Assembly (NCBI RefSeq): GCF_003797765.1
Contig: NZ_RKMB01000008.1
Span: 124,001 to 188,000, forward strand
Reading direction: 5' to 3'
Length of the DNA stretch: 64,000 nucleotides
Source: Ramlibacter sp. WS9
GTDB taxonomy: Bacteria; Pseudomonadota; Gammaproteobacteria; Burkholderiales; Burkholderiaceae_C
Below the pieces are notes generated by a model. The model had not been told where the DNA came from and searched no databases. It saw only the letters and a list, made by a program, of their open reading frames with translations. Position 1 is the stretch's first letter. Each line of letters begins with the position of its first letter. This document shows, in pieces, positions 8,380 through 17,670 of the stretch. The position numbers and the translations under genes were made by a program.

Positions 8380-11300
8380 GCCCGACGCCCGACACCACCG
8401 ATCTCGCGCGACCACCGGTCGAAGCCGGCGCGCTGCGATCGCTCGCCAGCCTGGACGAGCGCTTCAACCTGGCGCAGGGCTCGGCGTTCCTGACCGGTGC
8501 GCAGGCGTTGATCGCCGTGCTGCTGATGCAGCGGGAACGCGATCGCCGCGCGGGCATGTCCACCGGCGGCTACATCAGCGGCTATCGCGGTTCGCCGCTG
8601 GGCACCTTCGACCAGGCACTGTGGGCGGCGGCGCCGCGCCTGAAGGCGGCGGGCATCGTTTTCGATCCGGGAGTCAACGAGGACCTGGCCGCGACAGCGG
8701 TGTGGGGTACGCAGCAGCTGGACGCGCTGGGTCCCGCCAGCGTCGATGGTGTGTTCGCCATGTGGTACGGCAAAGGGCCTGGCGTCGATCGCTCGGGCGA
8801 CCCTTTCAAGCACGCCAACTACACCGGCACGCATCCGCGCGGCGGCGTGTTGGCGGTGTTCGGCGACGATCACCCCGGCAAGTCCTCGACGGTCGCGCAT
8901 CAAAGCGAGCAGGCGATGGCCGCCAACTCGATTCCGGTGCTCTATCCATCCAACGTTGAGGACATCGTGCGCTTCGGTTTGCTGGGCTTCGCGCTATCGC
9001 GCTACGCCGGCTGCTGGGCCAGCCTCAAAGTGGTCAACGAAACCATCGAGCAGACAGCTACGGTTGACGTCGACCCCCAGGCGCAGCACATCGCCCTGCC
9101 CGATCCGGCCGATCTGTTGCCGCCCGAGGGCGTGCATTACCGTGGCGCGTTCACGCCGGCGCGCGACGAAACCATCCTGATGCATCACCGCTTGCCGCTG
9201 GTGCTGCGCTTTGCGCGCGCCAACCGCGTCGACCAATGCACGATGGGCGACAACAGCGCGCGGTTCGGCCTGGTGTCAGCCGGCAAGGCCTACCAGGACA
9301 CGCGCCAGGCGCTTTCCTATCTCGGCATCGACGACGCGCGGGCGCGCACGCTCGGCTTGGCGCTGTACAAGGTCGGCATGGTGTGGCCACTGGAGCCGCT
9401 CGGGCTCAAGGAATTTGCTGCCGGCAAGGCCGAGCTGTTCTTCATCGAGGAAAAAGCCGCCTTCGTCGAGCGGCAGGCCGCTGGCGTGCTGTACAACGAG
9501 CCCGCGCGCCCGCGCATCGTCGGCAAATACGACCAGCACGGCGCCGCGCTGGTGGCCCTCGAGAAGCAACTCGAACCCTTGGACCTCGCGCTGGCGATCG
9601 CCGCAAGGCTTCGCGCGGCGGGCCTGGTCGATGAAGCGCTACAGGCCCGCGCGGCGCTGCTGGCCCCTCGCCGTGGCGGTGTAATTTCGTTGGCCACCGC
9701 CCAAGACAGCCGCCCTCCCTATTTCTGCTCGGGCTGCCCACACAACACATCCACCAACGTGCCGGAAGGCAGCTTCGCATTGGCGGGCATCGGCTGTCAT
9801 AGCATGTCGATGTTCTACAAACCGCGCACCCTGCTGTCCACGCAGATGGGCGGAGAAGGGATGAACTGGAGCGGCCTGCACCATTTCACCAAGACGCGCC
9901 ATGTGTTCCAGAACCTTGGCGACGGCACTTACTACCACTCCGGCTTGTTGGCTCTGCGCGGCGCGGTTGCCAGCAAAGCCAACATCACCTACAAGATCCT
10001 CTACAACGACGCCGTGGCCATGACGGGCGGTCAGCCTGTGGATGGGCCTATCTCGGTCAGCCGGGTGGCCCGCCAGGTGTTGGGCGAGGGCGTGAAGCAG
10101 GTGGTGCTGGTGTCGGACAACCCGGATCTGCACCGGTCCGACGCTGCCATGCCCAAAGAGGTGACGATACGTCACCGCAACGATCTCGATGCCGTGCAGC
10201 GCGAGTTGCGCGAAGTGGAGGGCTGCACCGTCCTCATCTACGAGCAGACCTGTGCCGCTGAGAAACGCCGTCGGCGCAAGCGCAAGGTCATGGTCGATCC
10301 GCCCAAGCGGCTGTTCATCAATCAGGCCGTGTGCGAGGGCTGCGGGGACTGCTCCGCGCAATCCGGGTGTATCAGCATCGAACCCGTGGAAACCGCCCTG
10401 GGCCGCAAGCGCGCGATCAACCAGTCCTCGTGCAACAAGGACTATCGCTGCGCGGAAGGCTTTTGCCCATCGTTCGTCACGGTTACCTCGGGCAACCTGC
10501 GCCGGCCCGCGCAGGGCGACATACCCGAGGCGCTGCTGCAGAACATTCCGGCACCGCCGGTGCGGCCGGTTGGCGAAGGCTTTTCAGTCATGGTGGCCGG
10601 TATCGGTGGCACCGGCGTGATCACCATCAGCGCCGTGCTGGCCATGGCGGCGCACCTGGAACACAAGGCCGCCTCGGTCTACGACATGACCGGCGTGGCC
10701 CAGAAGAACGGCACGGTATTCAGCCACCTGCGCATTGCGGCGGCGCCATCGGGCATCGCCAGCCAGCGCATCGGGCTGCGCGAAGCCGACCTGATGCTGG
10801 CCTTCGACATGCTCGCCGGTCTGGCGGACGAGGCGTCCCGCACGCTGGATGTGCAACGCAGCCGTTTTCTCGGCAACGACCGCGTGCCGCCGAGCGCGAT
10901 TTTCACCAGGAACCCGGACCATCGCGTCGAGGTGTCGATGCTCCAGCGCAAGGTCGCGAGCGTCGTTCGCGCCGAGCATGCGGACTATGTCGACGCGACC
11001 GGACTGGCCACCGCGCTGTGTGGCGATGCGGTGGCGGCCAACACGTTCCTGCTTGGCGTGGCGGCGCAGAAGGGCTGGCTGCCGGTGGGCGTGGCCGCCA
11101 TCGAACGGGCCCTGGAGCTCAATGGCGTTCAGGTCGAGTCCAACCGTCGCGCTCTGCGCTTGGGCCGCCTGTGGGTCACGAACCGTGCCGCGGTCGAGGC
11201 GGCCTCGGCTGGTATCTCGCCGCCCGCGCCGAAGCTGCCGCAGGGACTGCAGGAGGTGCTGGCGCACCGCACCGAACTGCTGACGCGCTACCAGAACGCC

Positions 11301-11915
11301 GACTACGCCCAGCGCTACCGTGCGCTGGTCGAAAAGATCGCGCAAGCCGAGGCCGCAGCGGCGCCCGGCAGCCAGCGGCTGGCGCTGGCCGTCGCAGAAA
11401 ACCTCGCCAAGCTGATGGCCTACAAGGACGAATACGAGGTGGCGCGCCTGCACACGGCGCCGGAGTTCCAGGCCGCGCTCGCCGCGCAATTCGAGGGCGG
11501 GCAGCGCCTGCGCTTCAACCTGGCACCTCCCCTGCTGTCGCGCCGCGACCCGCTGACCGGACAGTTGAAGAAAAGCGAATACGGCCCGTGGATCCTGCCT
11601 GCGATGCGCGTGCTGGCTCGTCTTCGATTTGTGCGCGGAACGCCATTCGATATTTTCGGCTACACCGCCGAGCGCCGTGACGAACGCCAGCTAATCGCCG
11701 GCTACGAGTCACTGCTGCAACGCCTGGCAAGTGAACTGTGCGCGGACAACCTGGAGGCTGCCATCCAGTTGGCCCAAATCCCGCAGCGCATCCGGGGCTA
11801 TGGCCACGTGAAGGAGCGCAGCATGGCCGAAGCAAAGACCACCCGGCAGGTCCTGCTGGCCGAATTCGAGGCCTCCTCTGCGGCACCGGCAACAGCGGCG
11901 CGGGTGGCCGCCTAA
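8376..11915 (+). CDS. Indolepyruvate:ferredoxin oxidoreductase family fusion protein
   Basis: A 1179-residue fusion of the alpha, beta and gamma parts of a 2-oxoacid:ferredoxin oxidoreductase, which oxidatively decarboxylates 2-oxoacids to acyl-CoA using thiamine diphosphate and iron-sulfur clusters. The N-terminal domain shows STGGYISGYRGSPLGTFD. Around residue 450 is YFCSGCPHNTSTNVPEGS, and around 514 GDGTYYHSG with a downstream YND, the thiamine/Mg site. A cysteine-rich region near 651 (CEGCGDCSAQSGC, then CNKDYRCAEGFCP) should bind clusters. A gamma-type domain begins near 738 (GIGGTGVIT). The length is normal for the aerobic fused form. ATGA overlap with the preceding gene indicates translational coupling. 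The substrate is unknown; aryl pyruvates and branched 2-oxoacids are used by relatives. Confidence 0.92.
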   Translation: MSPTPDTTDLARPPVEAGALRSLASLDERFNLAQGSAFLTGAQALIAVLLMQRERDRRAGMSTGGYISGYRGSPLGTFDQALWAAAPRLKAAGIVFDPGVNEDLAATAVWGTQQLDALGPASVDGVFAMWYGKGPGVDRSGDPFKHANYTGTHPRGGVLAVFGDDHPGKSSTVAHQSEQAMAANSIPVLYPSNVEDIVRFGLLGFALSRYAGCWASLKVVNETIEQTATVDVDPQAQHIALPDPADLLPPEGVHYRGAFTPARDETILMHHRLPLVLRFARANRVDQCTMGDNSARFGLVSAGKAYQDTRQALSYLGIDDARARTLGLALYKVGMVWPLEPLGLKEFAAGKAELFFIEEKAAFVERQAAGVLYNEPARPRIVGKYDQHGAALVALEKQLEPLDLALAIAARLRAAGLVDEALQARAALLAPRRGGVISLATAQDSRPPYFCSGCPHNTSTNVPEGSFALAGIGCHSMSMFYKPRTLLSTQMGGEGMNWSGLHHFTKTRHVFQNLGDGTYYHSGLLALRGAVASKANITYKILYNDAVAMTGGQPVDGPISVSRVARQVLGEGVKQVVLVSDNPDLHRSDAAMPKEVTIRHRNDLDAVQRELREVEGCTVLIYEQTCAAEKRRRRKRKVMVDPPKRLFINQAVCEGCGDCSAQSGCISIEPVETALGRKRAINQSSCNKDYRCAEGFCPSFVTVTSGNLRRPAQGDIPEALLQNIPAPPVRPVGEGFSVMVAGIGGTGVITISAVLAMAAHLEHKAASVYDMTGVAQKNGTVFSHLRIAAAPSGIASQRIGLREADLMLAFDMLAGLADEASRTLDVQRSRFLGNDRVPPSAIFTRNPDHRVEVSMLQRKVASVVRAEHADYVDATGLATALCGDAVAANTFLLGVAAQKGWLPVGVAAIERALELNGVQVESNRRALRLGRLWVTNRAAVEAASAGISPPAPKLPQGLQEVLAHRTELLTRYQNADYAQRYRALVEKIAQAEAAAAPGSQRLALAVAENLAKLMAYKDEYEVARLHTAPEFQAALAAQFEGGQRLRFNLAPPLLSRRDPLTGQLKKSEYGPWILPAMRVLARLRFVRGTPFDIFGYTAERRDERQLIAGYESLLQRLASELCADNLEAAIQLAQIPQRIRGYGHVKERSMAEAKTTRQVLLAEFEASSAAPATAARVAA

Positions 11916-11936
11916 ATCAATCTTGGAAATCACCAA

Positions 11937-13010
11937 ATGAAAATCACCTCCTTCCAGGTCCGCTGCGTCGCCGTTCCCATGCCCGAGCCCCTGCGCATCG
12001 CCGCCGTCGGCACAATCGGGGTGTCGCCTCTCGTGCTCCTCACCATCAACACGGACGCCGGCACACAAGGCCATAGCATCCTCTTCAGCTTCGGGATCGC
12101 CGCGCTGAAGCCGTTGGCCGAGCTGATACGCAATCTCGAGTCGGTCGCCGTCGGCCAGGCCCTGGCGCCCGCCGATCTCTCGAGCAGGCTGCATGGGCAC
12201 TTCCGGATGCTCGGCACCGAAGGCTTGGTCGGGATGGCACTGGCCGGGATCGATATGGCGGTATGGGACGCTTTCGCTCGCGCACACGAGATGCCGCTGT
12301 CCGCCATGCTGGGCTCAGCACCGCGACCGATCCAGGCCTATGCGGGCATCGGCTTCGACGGCGAGCTGGGCAGCGGCCAGTCCGCCGAGAAGTGGGCGCG
12401 CAAAGGCTTCAAGGCGGTCAAGGTGAAGATCGGCTACCCGACCGTCGCGGAAGACCTGGCCGTCGTGCGCGCCCTGCGCTCGGCGATGGGCCCGGACGCG
12501 GCCATCATGGTCGACTACAACCAGTCGCTTCGCACCAGCGAGGCGGCGGCCCGCCTGCGCGCCCTGGAGGGCGAAGGGCTCGCCTGGATAGAGGAGCCCA
12601 TCGTTGCCCACGACTATGCCGGGCTGGTGCAGTTGGCAGCGGCTACCACCACACCGTTGCAAGCTGGCGAGAACTGGTTGGGGGCCCTCGATTTCCGCCA
12701 CGCCTTCGACGCGGGCGTGCGCGGCCTGGCCATGCCCGACGCCATGAGATGCGGCGGCGTCACCGGTTGGCAACAAATTGCCGCCCTGGGGCAGCTTTAT
12801 GGTGTGGCGCTGTCCAACCATTTCTGGCCGGAAGTCAGCGCCCATCTGCTTTGCGCAACGCCGACCGCGCATTGGCTCGAGTACATGGACTGGTGGAACC
12901 CGATCCTGAAGGAACCGCTTGAAGTGCGTGACGGGATGGCATACACCAGCGAGCGGCCAGGTTCGGGCGTCGAGTTCAACGAAGAGGCCGTTCACCGATA
13001 CCTGGTGTGA
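11937..13010 (+). CDS. Mandelate racemase/muconate lactonizing family protein, copy 2
   Basis: A 357-residue enolase-superfamily enzyme starting 21 bases after the oxidoreductase. It has the full mandelate racemase-type set: VKVKIGYP with KxK intact, IMVDYNQ, IEEPIVAHD and AGENWLG metal-ligand segments, the dyad Asp in AMPDAMRCGGVTGW and the dyad His in SNHFWPEVSAHL. It could therefore do two-base (racemase) or dehydratase chemistry, in contrast to the copy at 4304, where the second Lys is Arg. It is the last gene of the plus-strand operon and meets the minus-strand operon tail to tail. Confidence 0.92.
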   Translation: MKITSFQVRCVAVPMPEPLRIAAVGTIGVSPLVLLTINTDAGTQGHSILFSFGIAALKPLAELIRNLESVAVGQALAPADLSSRLHGHFRMLGTEGLVGMALAGIDMAVWDAFARAHEMPLSAMLGSAPRPIQAYAGIGFDGELGSGQSAEKWARKGFKAVKVKIGYPTVAEDLAVVRALRSAMGPDAAIMVDYNQSLRTSEAAARLRALEGEGLAWIEEPIVAHDYAGLVQLAAATTTPLQAGENWLGALDFRHAFDAGVRGLAMPDAMRCGGVTGWQQIAALGQLYGVALSNHFWPEVSAHLLCATPTAHWLEYMDWWNPILKEPLEVRDGMAYTSERPGSGVEFNEEAVHRYLV

Positions 13011-13015
13011 ACGCA

Positions 13016-13032
13016 AGGGCCGGCATGGCCCT
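13016..13032. terminator. Short inverted repeat between convergent operons
   Basis: AGGGCC and GGCCCT form a 6-base-pair GC-rich stem around a 5-base loop just after the enolase-superfamily gene, in the 80-base gap before the tail of the minus-strand operon. It lacks a strong T run, so it is at best a weak terminator. Confidence 0.35.
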
Positions 13033-13090
13033 GTGTCTCCACCACGTTTAGCATTTCATCGGGCCGATGAGGCGGCACAGCGGCGCTCCT

Positions 13091-14224
13091 TCAGCGCAGA
13101 AACTTTCCGTCCCCTGCCATGTACACGAGCTCGGTGAACGTAGAACCAGTGTTCGAGGTACCCGTGAAATCGACATCCAGCCCGCCAAAACGTCCTTTCA
13201 CCCGCTTGAGAGCCGCATGGAGTTTCGCCGGCGATAGATCTTTGCCGGCGCGTTTGAGCATCTCCACAAGAATCGAAGCGTTGATGTAGCCCTCGAGGCT
13301 GGAGTAGCCGACCGGTACCGAAGCGGCTGTCGCGAGGCTCCGAAATGCCTGCAACGCGGGATTCTCTTTAGCCCAGGGATATGGAATAACCTGGGTAATG
13401 ATCAGGTTACGCAGTTTCGGACCGAGTGATTTAGCAGTCAATTCGCCGGGCACAACCGACATCCCGTAGTAGTTAGGGAATGCGCCCAGCGCATTGACCG
13501 CTTCTATGAGCTTGCCTGGCAAGCCGCCGGCCAGGAAAATGACCACGGCTTGCGGCCTATCCTCCGCCAGAGCGGTGGCGCAAGCAGCGATGTTGCTTCC
13601 ATCGACATTCACCGCGGTAGTCACGCCGGGAGTCATGCCTAGTTTCTGAAGGCTTTGCGTGAAGACTGTTTTGAACTCTTCACCCCCCGTGTTGTTGAAG
13701 TGAGCAAGCGCAATGCGACGGATCCCGATCGTCGTGATCTGCTGCAACGTCTTCTGGACTTCGCGCCCATAACCGGCCCGCACGAAATACACCAGATCGC
13801 GTGTTTTTTCGCGAGCACTGTCAGTCACGCCGATGCATCCGACGACGGGTACACCGGTTTTCTCGAGCAGCGGCAGCACGGTGAGCAGGTTGCCGGTACC
13901 CAACAGGCCGTATAGCGCCACGACACGGTGCTCCTGCAGGAGCTGCTCGCAGTTCGCAAGGGTCTTGGCCGGTTGAAACTCGTCGTCCAGCGAGATCAGC
14001 TCGATAGGCAGGCCATTGATGCCTCCGCTTCGATTGACGGCGTCGAAAACCATCGCCACGCCGCGGTTGCCGAGTCGGAGCTGCTCTCCCAAGGGACCCG
14101 AAAGAACGCAGGACTGCCCGATCTTGATGCTTGCGGTTACCGCACCCCAAGCGGGAAGCTTCAGCGCGGATCCGAATGCTATGGCAGTTGCCCCAGCAGA
14201 TCTAACCAAGGTACGTCTTTTCAT
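13091..14224 (-). CDS. ABC transporter substrate-binding protein, branched-chain amino acid (LivK) type
   Basis: A 377-residue periplasmic binding protein of the Leu/Ile/Val-binding type. It has an N-terminal export signal with a twin arginine (MKRRTLVRSAG) and cleavage likely near PAWGA. The mature part begins IKIGQSCVLSGPLGEQ, the usual strand and ligand loop, with NRSGGINGLPIELISLDDE following. GAGGAGA lies just before the ATG. No permease or ATPase partner is present nearby, so it either uses distant ABC subunits or functions as a solitary binding protein. It is the last gene of the long minus-strand operon that carries the molybdenum hydroxylase, so its ligand is probably an aromatic or related acid of that pathway (inference). 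Confidence 0.9.
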   Translation of the reverse strand: MKRRTLVRSAGATAIAFGSALKLPAWGAVTASIKIGQSCVLSGPLGEQLRLGNRGVAMVFDAVNRSGGINGLPIELISLDDEFQPAKTLANCEQLLQEHRVVALYGLLGTGNLLTVLPLLEKTGVPVVGCIGVTDSAREKTRDLVYFVRAGYGREVQKTLQQITTIGIRRIALAHFNNTGGEEFKTVFTQSLQKLGMTPGVTTAVNVDGSNIAACATALAEDRPQAVVIFLAGGLPGKLIEAVNALGAFPNYYGMSVVPGELTAKSLGPKLRNLIITQVIPYPWAKENPALQAFRSLATAASVPVGYSSLEGYINASILVEMLKRAGKDLSPAKLHAALKRVKGRFGGLDVDFTGTSNTGSTFTELVYMAGDGKFLR

Positions 14225-14300
14225 CTGTTCTCCTCACTCGGCCATCGGCAGCCACGCGAAACGGCGGGGACGATGGCGGTCTTGCGCAGCCATCGTTGTC

Positions 14301-14582
14301 TCAGGACGTCGGCGTCATCTTCAACACTTCGGGTCTGCCATCGATGTACTGGCCCAGTTGCCGGCCAAGTGTGCGATAGTGATCTGTCTTGAGATGGGCC
14401 GCCGCGGAATCCGCGTCCTTGTACCGTTCGAGGAAGGCAAAACGGTTATCACCTTCCGCAAGCAACTCGTACCCGATAACTCCGGCTTCCTTGCAAGAGG
14501 CCTGGACCAGCTGTCCTGCTGTCTGCAAAAATTGCTCGGAAGTTCCGGGCACGATTTTGAGTCTGGCTAGTACGACGATCAT
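14301..14582 (-). CDS. Antibiotic biosynthesis monooxygenase (ABM) family small protein
   Basis: A 93-residue dimeric alpha-beta barrel protein of the ABM/YgiN quinol monooxygenase kind, with the typical start MIVVLARLKIVPGTSEQFLQ and later FLERYKDADSAAAHLKTDHY. Two in-frame ATGs are close together; the second (14582) is preferred because TAGGAA sits about six bases before it, whereas it abuts the first (14588). Members oxidise quinols or aromatics without a cofactor, or act in detoxification. It lies between a flavin reductase and an ABC binding protein gene in the same operon. Confidence 0.85.
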   Translation of the reverse strand: MIVVLARLKIVPGTSEQFLQTAGQLVQASCKEAGVIGYELLAEGDNRFAFLERYKDADSAAAHLKTDHYRTLGRQLGQYIDGRPEVLKMTPTS

Positions 14583-14619
14583 TTGCATTTCCTAAGTTCA
14601 GGTGTGTTAACGATGGCGA

Positions 14620-15276
14620 TCAACTGGTGCCATGACTGGAAGGGCTGCTGACGTCCGCAAGCCGGTTGATCTGAAAGACGGTTTCGGGCGTCACCTGGAC
14701 GTAGTCATTCAATCCACCGGACCGCATGATCGGATACGCGTCAGCTGTCTGGTAGACGCCATCCTTAAGGAGCGACTTGTCGATGTAGACAGCCACTACC
14801 TCTCCCAAAGCCAGCCAACCGCCCACCTTTTCGCCAGCCGTATTTCGAAACTGAACGATGTCGATGACCTTGCACTCCATGGCAGCCCGGCTTTCCGCCA
14901 CTCGTGGAACATTGACGACCCGACCCGGAACGGCCGTGAGGCCGGCCAGCGGGAACTCGTCCACGCCATGCGGGTGCGGAGCTGAGGTCTGGTTCATCTT
15001 GTCGCCCAGCTCACGGGTCACCAGGTTCCAGACGAATTCACCTGTTTCGGAAGCGTTTTGTACGCTGTCTTTCCAGGCGATCGAGGAAAATCCGATGATC
15101 GGCGGGTCATAGTTGAACGCGTTGAAGAAACTATAGGGCGCAAGATTGACTCGCCCCTGAGCGTCTCGCGACGAGATCCAACCAATTGGCCGCGGCGCGA
15201 CTAGGGCATTGAGTGGGTTATGGCTCAGGCCGTGGCCCTTGGAAGGTTCGTAGTAGTGAAAGTCTGTGACGGCCAT
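14620..15276 (-). CDS. Flavin reductase-like FMN-binding split-barrel protein
   Basis: A 218-residue protein of the flavin reductase/split-barrel family. Signature stretches are NPLNALVAPRPIGWISSRD near the N-terminus, NLAPYSFFNAFNYDPPIIGF for FMN contact, and KDSVQNASETGEFVWNL. Members reduce FMN with NAD(P)H to supply a monooxygenase, or serve as flavoenzymes themselves. Its partner could be the neighbouring small monooxygenase gene or another oxygenase elsewhere. It is the tenth gene of the minus-strand operon. Confidence 0.88.
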   Translation of the reverse strand: MAVTDFHYYEPSKGHGLSHNPLNALVAPRPIGWISSRDAQGRVNLAPYSFFNAFNYDPPIIGFSSIAWKDSVQNASETGEFVWNLVTRELGDKMNQTSAPHPHGVDEFPLAGLTAVPGRVVNVPRVAESRAAMECKVIDIVQFRNTAGEKVGGWLALGEVVAVYIDKSLLKDGVYQTADAYPIMRSGGLNDYVQVTPETVFQINRLADVSSPSSHGTS

Positions 15277-15307
15277 GGTGTTCGATCTGTTGGCGCCGCG
15301 CGAGCCA

Positions 15308-16288
15308 TTACTCGGGTTGAAGCTTGATCAATCGCGCGATGTCCGTCAGGCGTTTGGTTTCGGCTTTGAAGTACTCGTCGGCCTGCGCGGGCGTCATCGG
15401 ATCGAAGGTGCGGCCGGGTTGCTCCGCTGCGAACTTGGCGAACTCCGGCGTCCTGGTGACCGCGTTGATCGCCTGAGCCAGCTTGGCCACCTCGACGCTG
15501 CCAACTTTGCGGTCGGCGAAGACACCGGTCCAGATCGCATGCTCGAATCCTTTGATCACCTTACCCTCGTTGAGGGTCGGCACGTCAGGCAAGCCTGCGA
15601 CGCGCTTCGCGGCAGATACCCCGATGGGAATGACCTTGCCGCTCTTGATCAGGCCCATCGTCGGGCCGGCGAGAGGAAGGAAAGTAAGGTCCACTTGCCC
15701 GCCAATCAGATCGGGAATGATGGGCGCAACGCCCTTGTAAGGAACCTCGAGAAAACGCAAGTTCCCGCGATTCTGGAAGTCGGCCCCGGCGATGTGCGTG
15801 GTCGATCCACGTCCCCAGTGGGCAATCGAGAGTTCCTTGTTGCCCGGCTGCTGAGCATAGGCCAAAAGGTCGTCCACGCCTTTGAACGAGTGGCGCGGAG
15901 AGCTGACGAGCACGAAATCCGTGCTCAGCAACGGCGCGACCAGCCGCAGCTGGCCCGGCTCATACTTCGCGGTGGCAAGGGCCAAGGGCGCCAGGATCAT
16001 ATCCGTCGCCGTGTGCCCCACGACGTTGTACCCGTCGGCGGGCAGGCCTAGCACTTTCATCACGCCAATCGAGCCACCTGCACCCGGCAGGTTGTCGATG
16101 ACAACCGTTTGGCCGAGTTGCGCCTGAAGCCCCGGTTGCAGTTGGCGAAACCCGGCGTCCGCCGGCCCGCCGGCGGGGAACGGCACGCGGATGGTGACAA
16201 GCTTGCTAGGGTAGGTTTGAGCCGATGCGCTCAATGCAGGCACCAGCAGTGCCACGGCAAAGGCCAGCTGGAAAAGAAGTTTTTTCAT
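15308..16288 (-). CDS. Bug/TctC-type receptor protein
   Basis: A 326-residue periplasmic Bug protein. The ATG at 16288 follows an AGGAGA site and gives a standard signal peptide (MKKLLFQLAFAVALL, cleavage near SASAQ). Family motifs are YPSKLVTIRVPFPAGGPADA, VIDNLPGAGGSIGVMKV, LPADGYNVVGHT and VPYKGVAPIIPDLIGG. It is the third Bug receptor in the window and, like the others, has no TctA/TctB neighbours. A gap of 146 bases separates it from the CoxG-like gene upstream, which leaves room for an internal promoter, though none is obvious. Confidence 0.92.
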   Translation of the reverse strand: MKKLLFQLAFAVALLVPALSASAQTYPSKLVTIRVPFPAGGPADAGFRQLQPGLQAQLGQTVVIDNLPGAGGSIGVMKVLGLPADGYNVVGHTATDMILAPLALATAKYEPGQLRLVAPLLSTDFVLVSSPRHSFKGVDDLLAYAQQPGNKELSIAHWGRGSTTHIAGADFQNRGNLRFLEVPYKGVAPIIPDLIGGQVDLTFLPLAGPTMGLIKSGKVIPIGVSAAKRVAGLPDVPTLNEGKVIKGFEHAIWTGVFADRKVGSVEVAKLAQAINAVTRTPEFAKFAAEQPGRTFDPMTPAQADEYFKAETKRLTDIARLIKLQPE

Positions 16289-16434
16289 AAATTTGTCTCC
16301 TGTTTTAAGAATGTCGGCGTCAGATTGCGCCGGGCGGATCTTGTTTCTTTGCATCACTGTCTCCGGTTGTTTGCGATCACTCGTTCAAGCTAGTCTTGAA
16401 GGTGCGACGCGAGATCGCTTCGCTCTCACGTCAA

Positions 16435-17622
16435 CTAAGCCCACATGGCAAAAGCGGCTGCGGTGCTGGTCGCGGCCAACAGAGCCCACCACCATTTACT
16501 TGCCCAGGACCGGGTCTCTCCCTGAACTGCGGACCGATTCGCCGGCGCCGATCGCAACTGAGCCTCGAAAGCCGAAAAGAAGATCTTGAGGAGGATCGCT
16601 GACACGGCCTCGATCAGCGTTGATCCGACCAAGCTCAAGGGGCCGCGGATCCTGGCCTGGAGCACGTAACGCACGCGTGTCTTCCGGCCCTCTTCGACCA
16701 GCAAAATGTTGGCCGCACCCTTGGTGCCGCCGGGTCCGTCGAACGCCAGCACGTAACTGGTTGGAATATCGAGGTCTCTCACTTGGAGCGTTCCCCTCAT
16801 ACGCGCCTTGACGGGCCCGATGCCCAGAGCCAGCACGGTCGTCAGGCTGTCCACCCGCAACTGATCCAATGCTTCGCAAGCGAAAATGCAGGGCTTCAGT
16901 GACTCCGCATTGTTCAGCGCATTGAAAGTGGCAAACAGCGGTGCGGGCACCAGTCTTTCTCCCACCAGTTTTATCGGCGTGCCAGCAACGGTTGGGCGCG
17001 AGTTTGCCGACGCGGTGGCCTTGCCGAGGACCATGGGCTGATCCAACCTCGCTTCCGGCTTTGCGGACCGCGACCGAGCCTCGGTAGTCTTCAGCGTGGC
17101 AACACCAACCTGGCGTGATGTGGCCCAAGCGTGCGTCCTTCCGGCGACGGCAGGCTCATGCCCGCTTGTCGCTTCGGTCGTTGCCAGCCGCAGCCGGTTT
17201 TCGAAGGCTGAAAAGAAATCCTCGGTGACCTTCGCCGCGGCGGCATCGACAAGGCGTGAGCCGACCTGCGCCAAGCGCCCGCCCACCTGGGCTCGGGCGT
17301 CGTAACGCAGAAGCGTCTGATGGCCCTCTTCCGTGAGCGACACGTTTGCCGACCCCTTGCCAAAACCGGCAATCCCGCCCTGACCTTCGAAGGTCACCAC
17401 ATAGCTGTGCGGCGGCAGTAGGTTGCTCAACTTCAAAGTGCCTTTGAAGCGGGCGCTGATGGGCCCGATCCGCGCGACCAGCACGGCCACCAGCGTGTCC
17501 GGCTGCATCCATTCCAGCGAGTCGCAGCCGGCAATGCAGGACTTGAGGACCTCGGGGTCGTTCAGCGACTGCCAGGTCGCCGAGATCGGTGCGGGTATCA
17601 GCCTTTCGCCAACAAGTTCCAT
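16435..17622 (-). CDS. Tandem CoxG-like SRPBCC protein with C-terminal membrane anchor
   Basis: A 395-residue protein made of two CoxG (carbon monoxide dehydrogenase subunit G) domains in tandem. Repeat 1 covers about residues 2-145 and begins LVGERLIPAPISATWQSLNDPEVLKSCI. Repeat 2 covers about 217-355 and begins LVGERLVPAPLFATFNALNNAESLKPCI. Both run to a matching FFSAFE helix. The C-terminus WWALLAATSTAAAFAMW is a single membrane span. CoxG proteins attach or help mature Mo-Cu hydroxylases of the xanthine oxidase family at the membrane. Normal CoxG has one domain, so the duplication is unusual. It lies downstream of coxSLM-type genes, consistent with serving that enzyme. Confidence 0.9.
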   Translation of the reverse strand: MELVGERLIPAPISATWQSLNDPEVLKSCIAGCDSLEWMQPDTLVAVLVARIGPISARFKGTLKLSNLLPPHSYVVTFEGQGGIAGFGKGSANVSLTEEGHQTLLRYDARAQVGGRLAQVGSRLVDAAAAKVTEDFFSAFENRLRLATTEATSGHEPAVAGRTHAWATSRQVGVATLKTTEARSRSAKPEARLDQPMVLGKATASANSRPTVAGTPIKLVGERLVPAPLFATFNALNNAESLKPCIFACEALDQLRVDSLTTVLALGIGPVKARMRGTLQVRDLDIPTSYVLAFDGPGGTKGAANILLVEEGRKTRVRYVLQARIRGPLSLVGSTLIEAVSAILLKIFFSAFEAQLRSAPANRSAVQGETRSWASKWWWALLAATSTAAAFAMWA

Positions 17623-17670
17623 GCGTTCAGCCCAAGGGCTCCAAAAGAATGATTGAGTAAAACGGGAACC

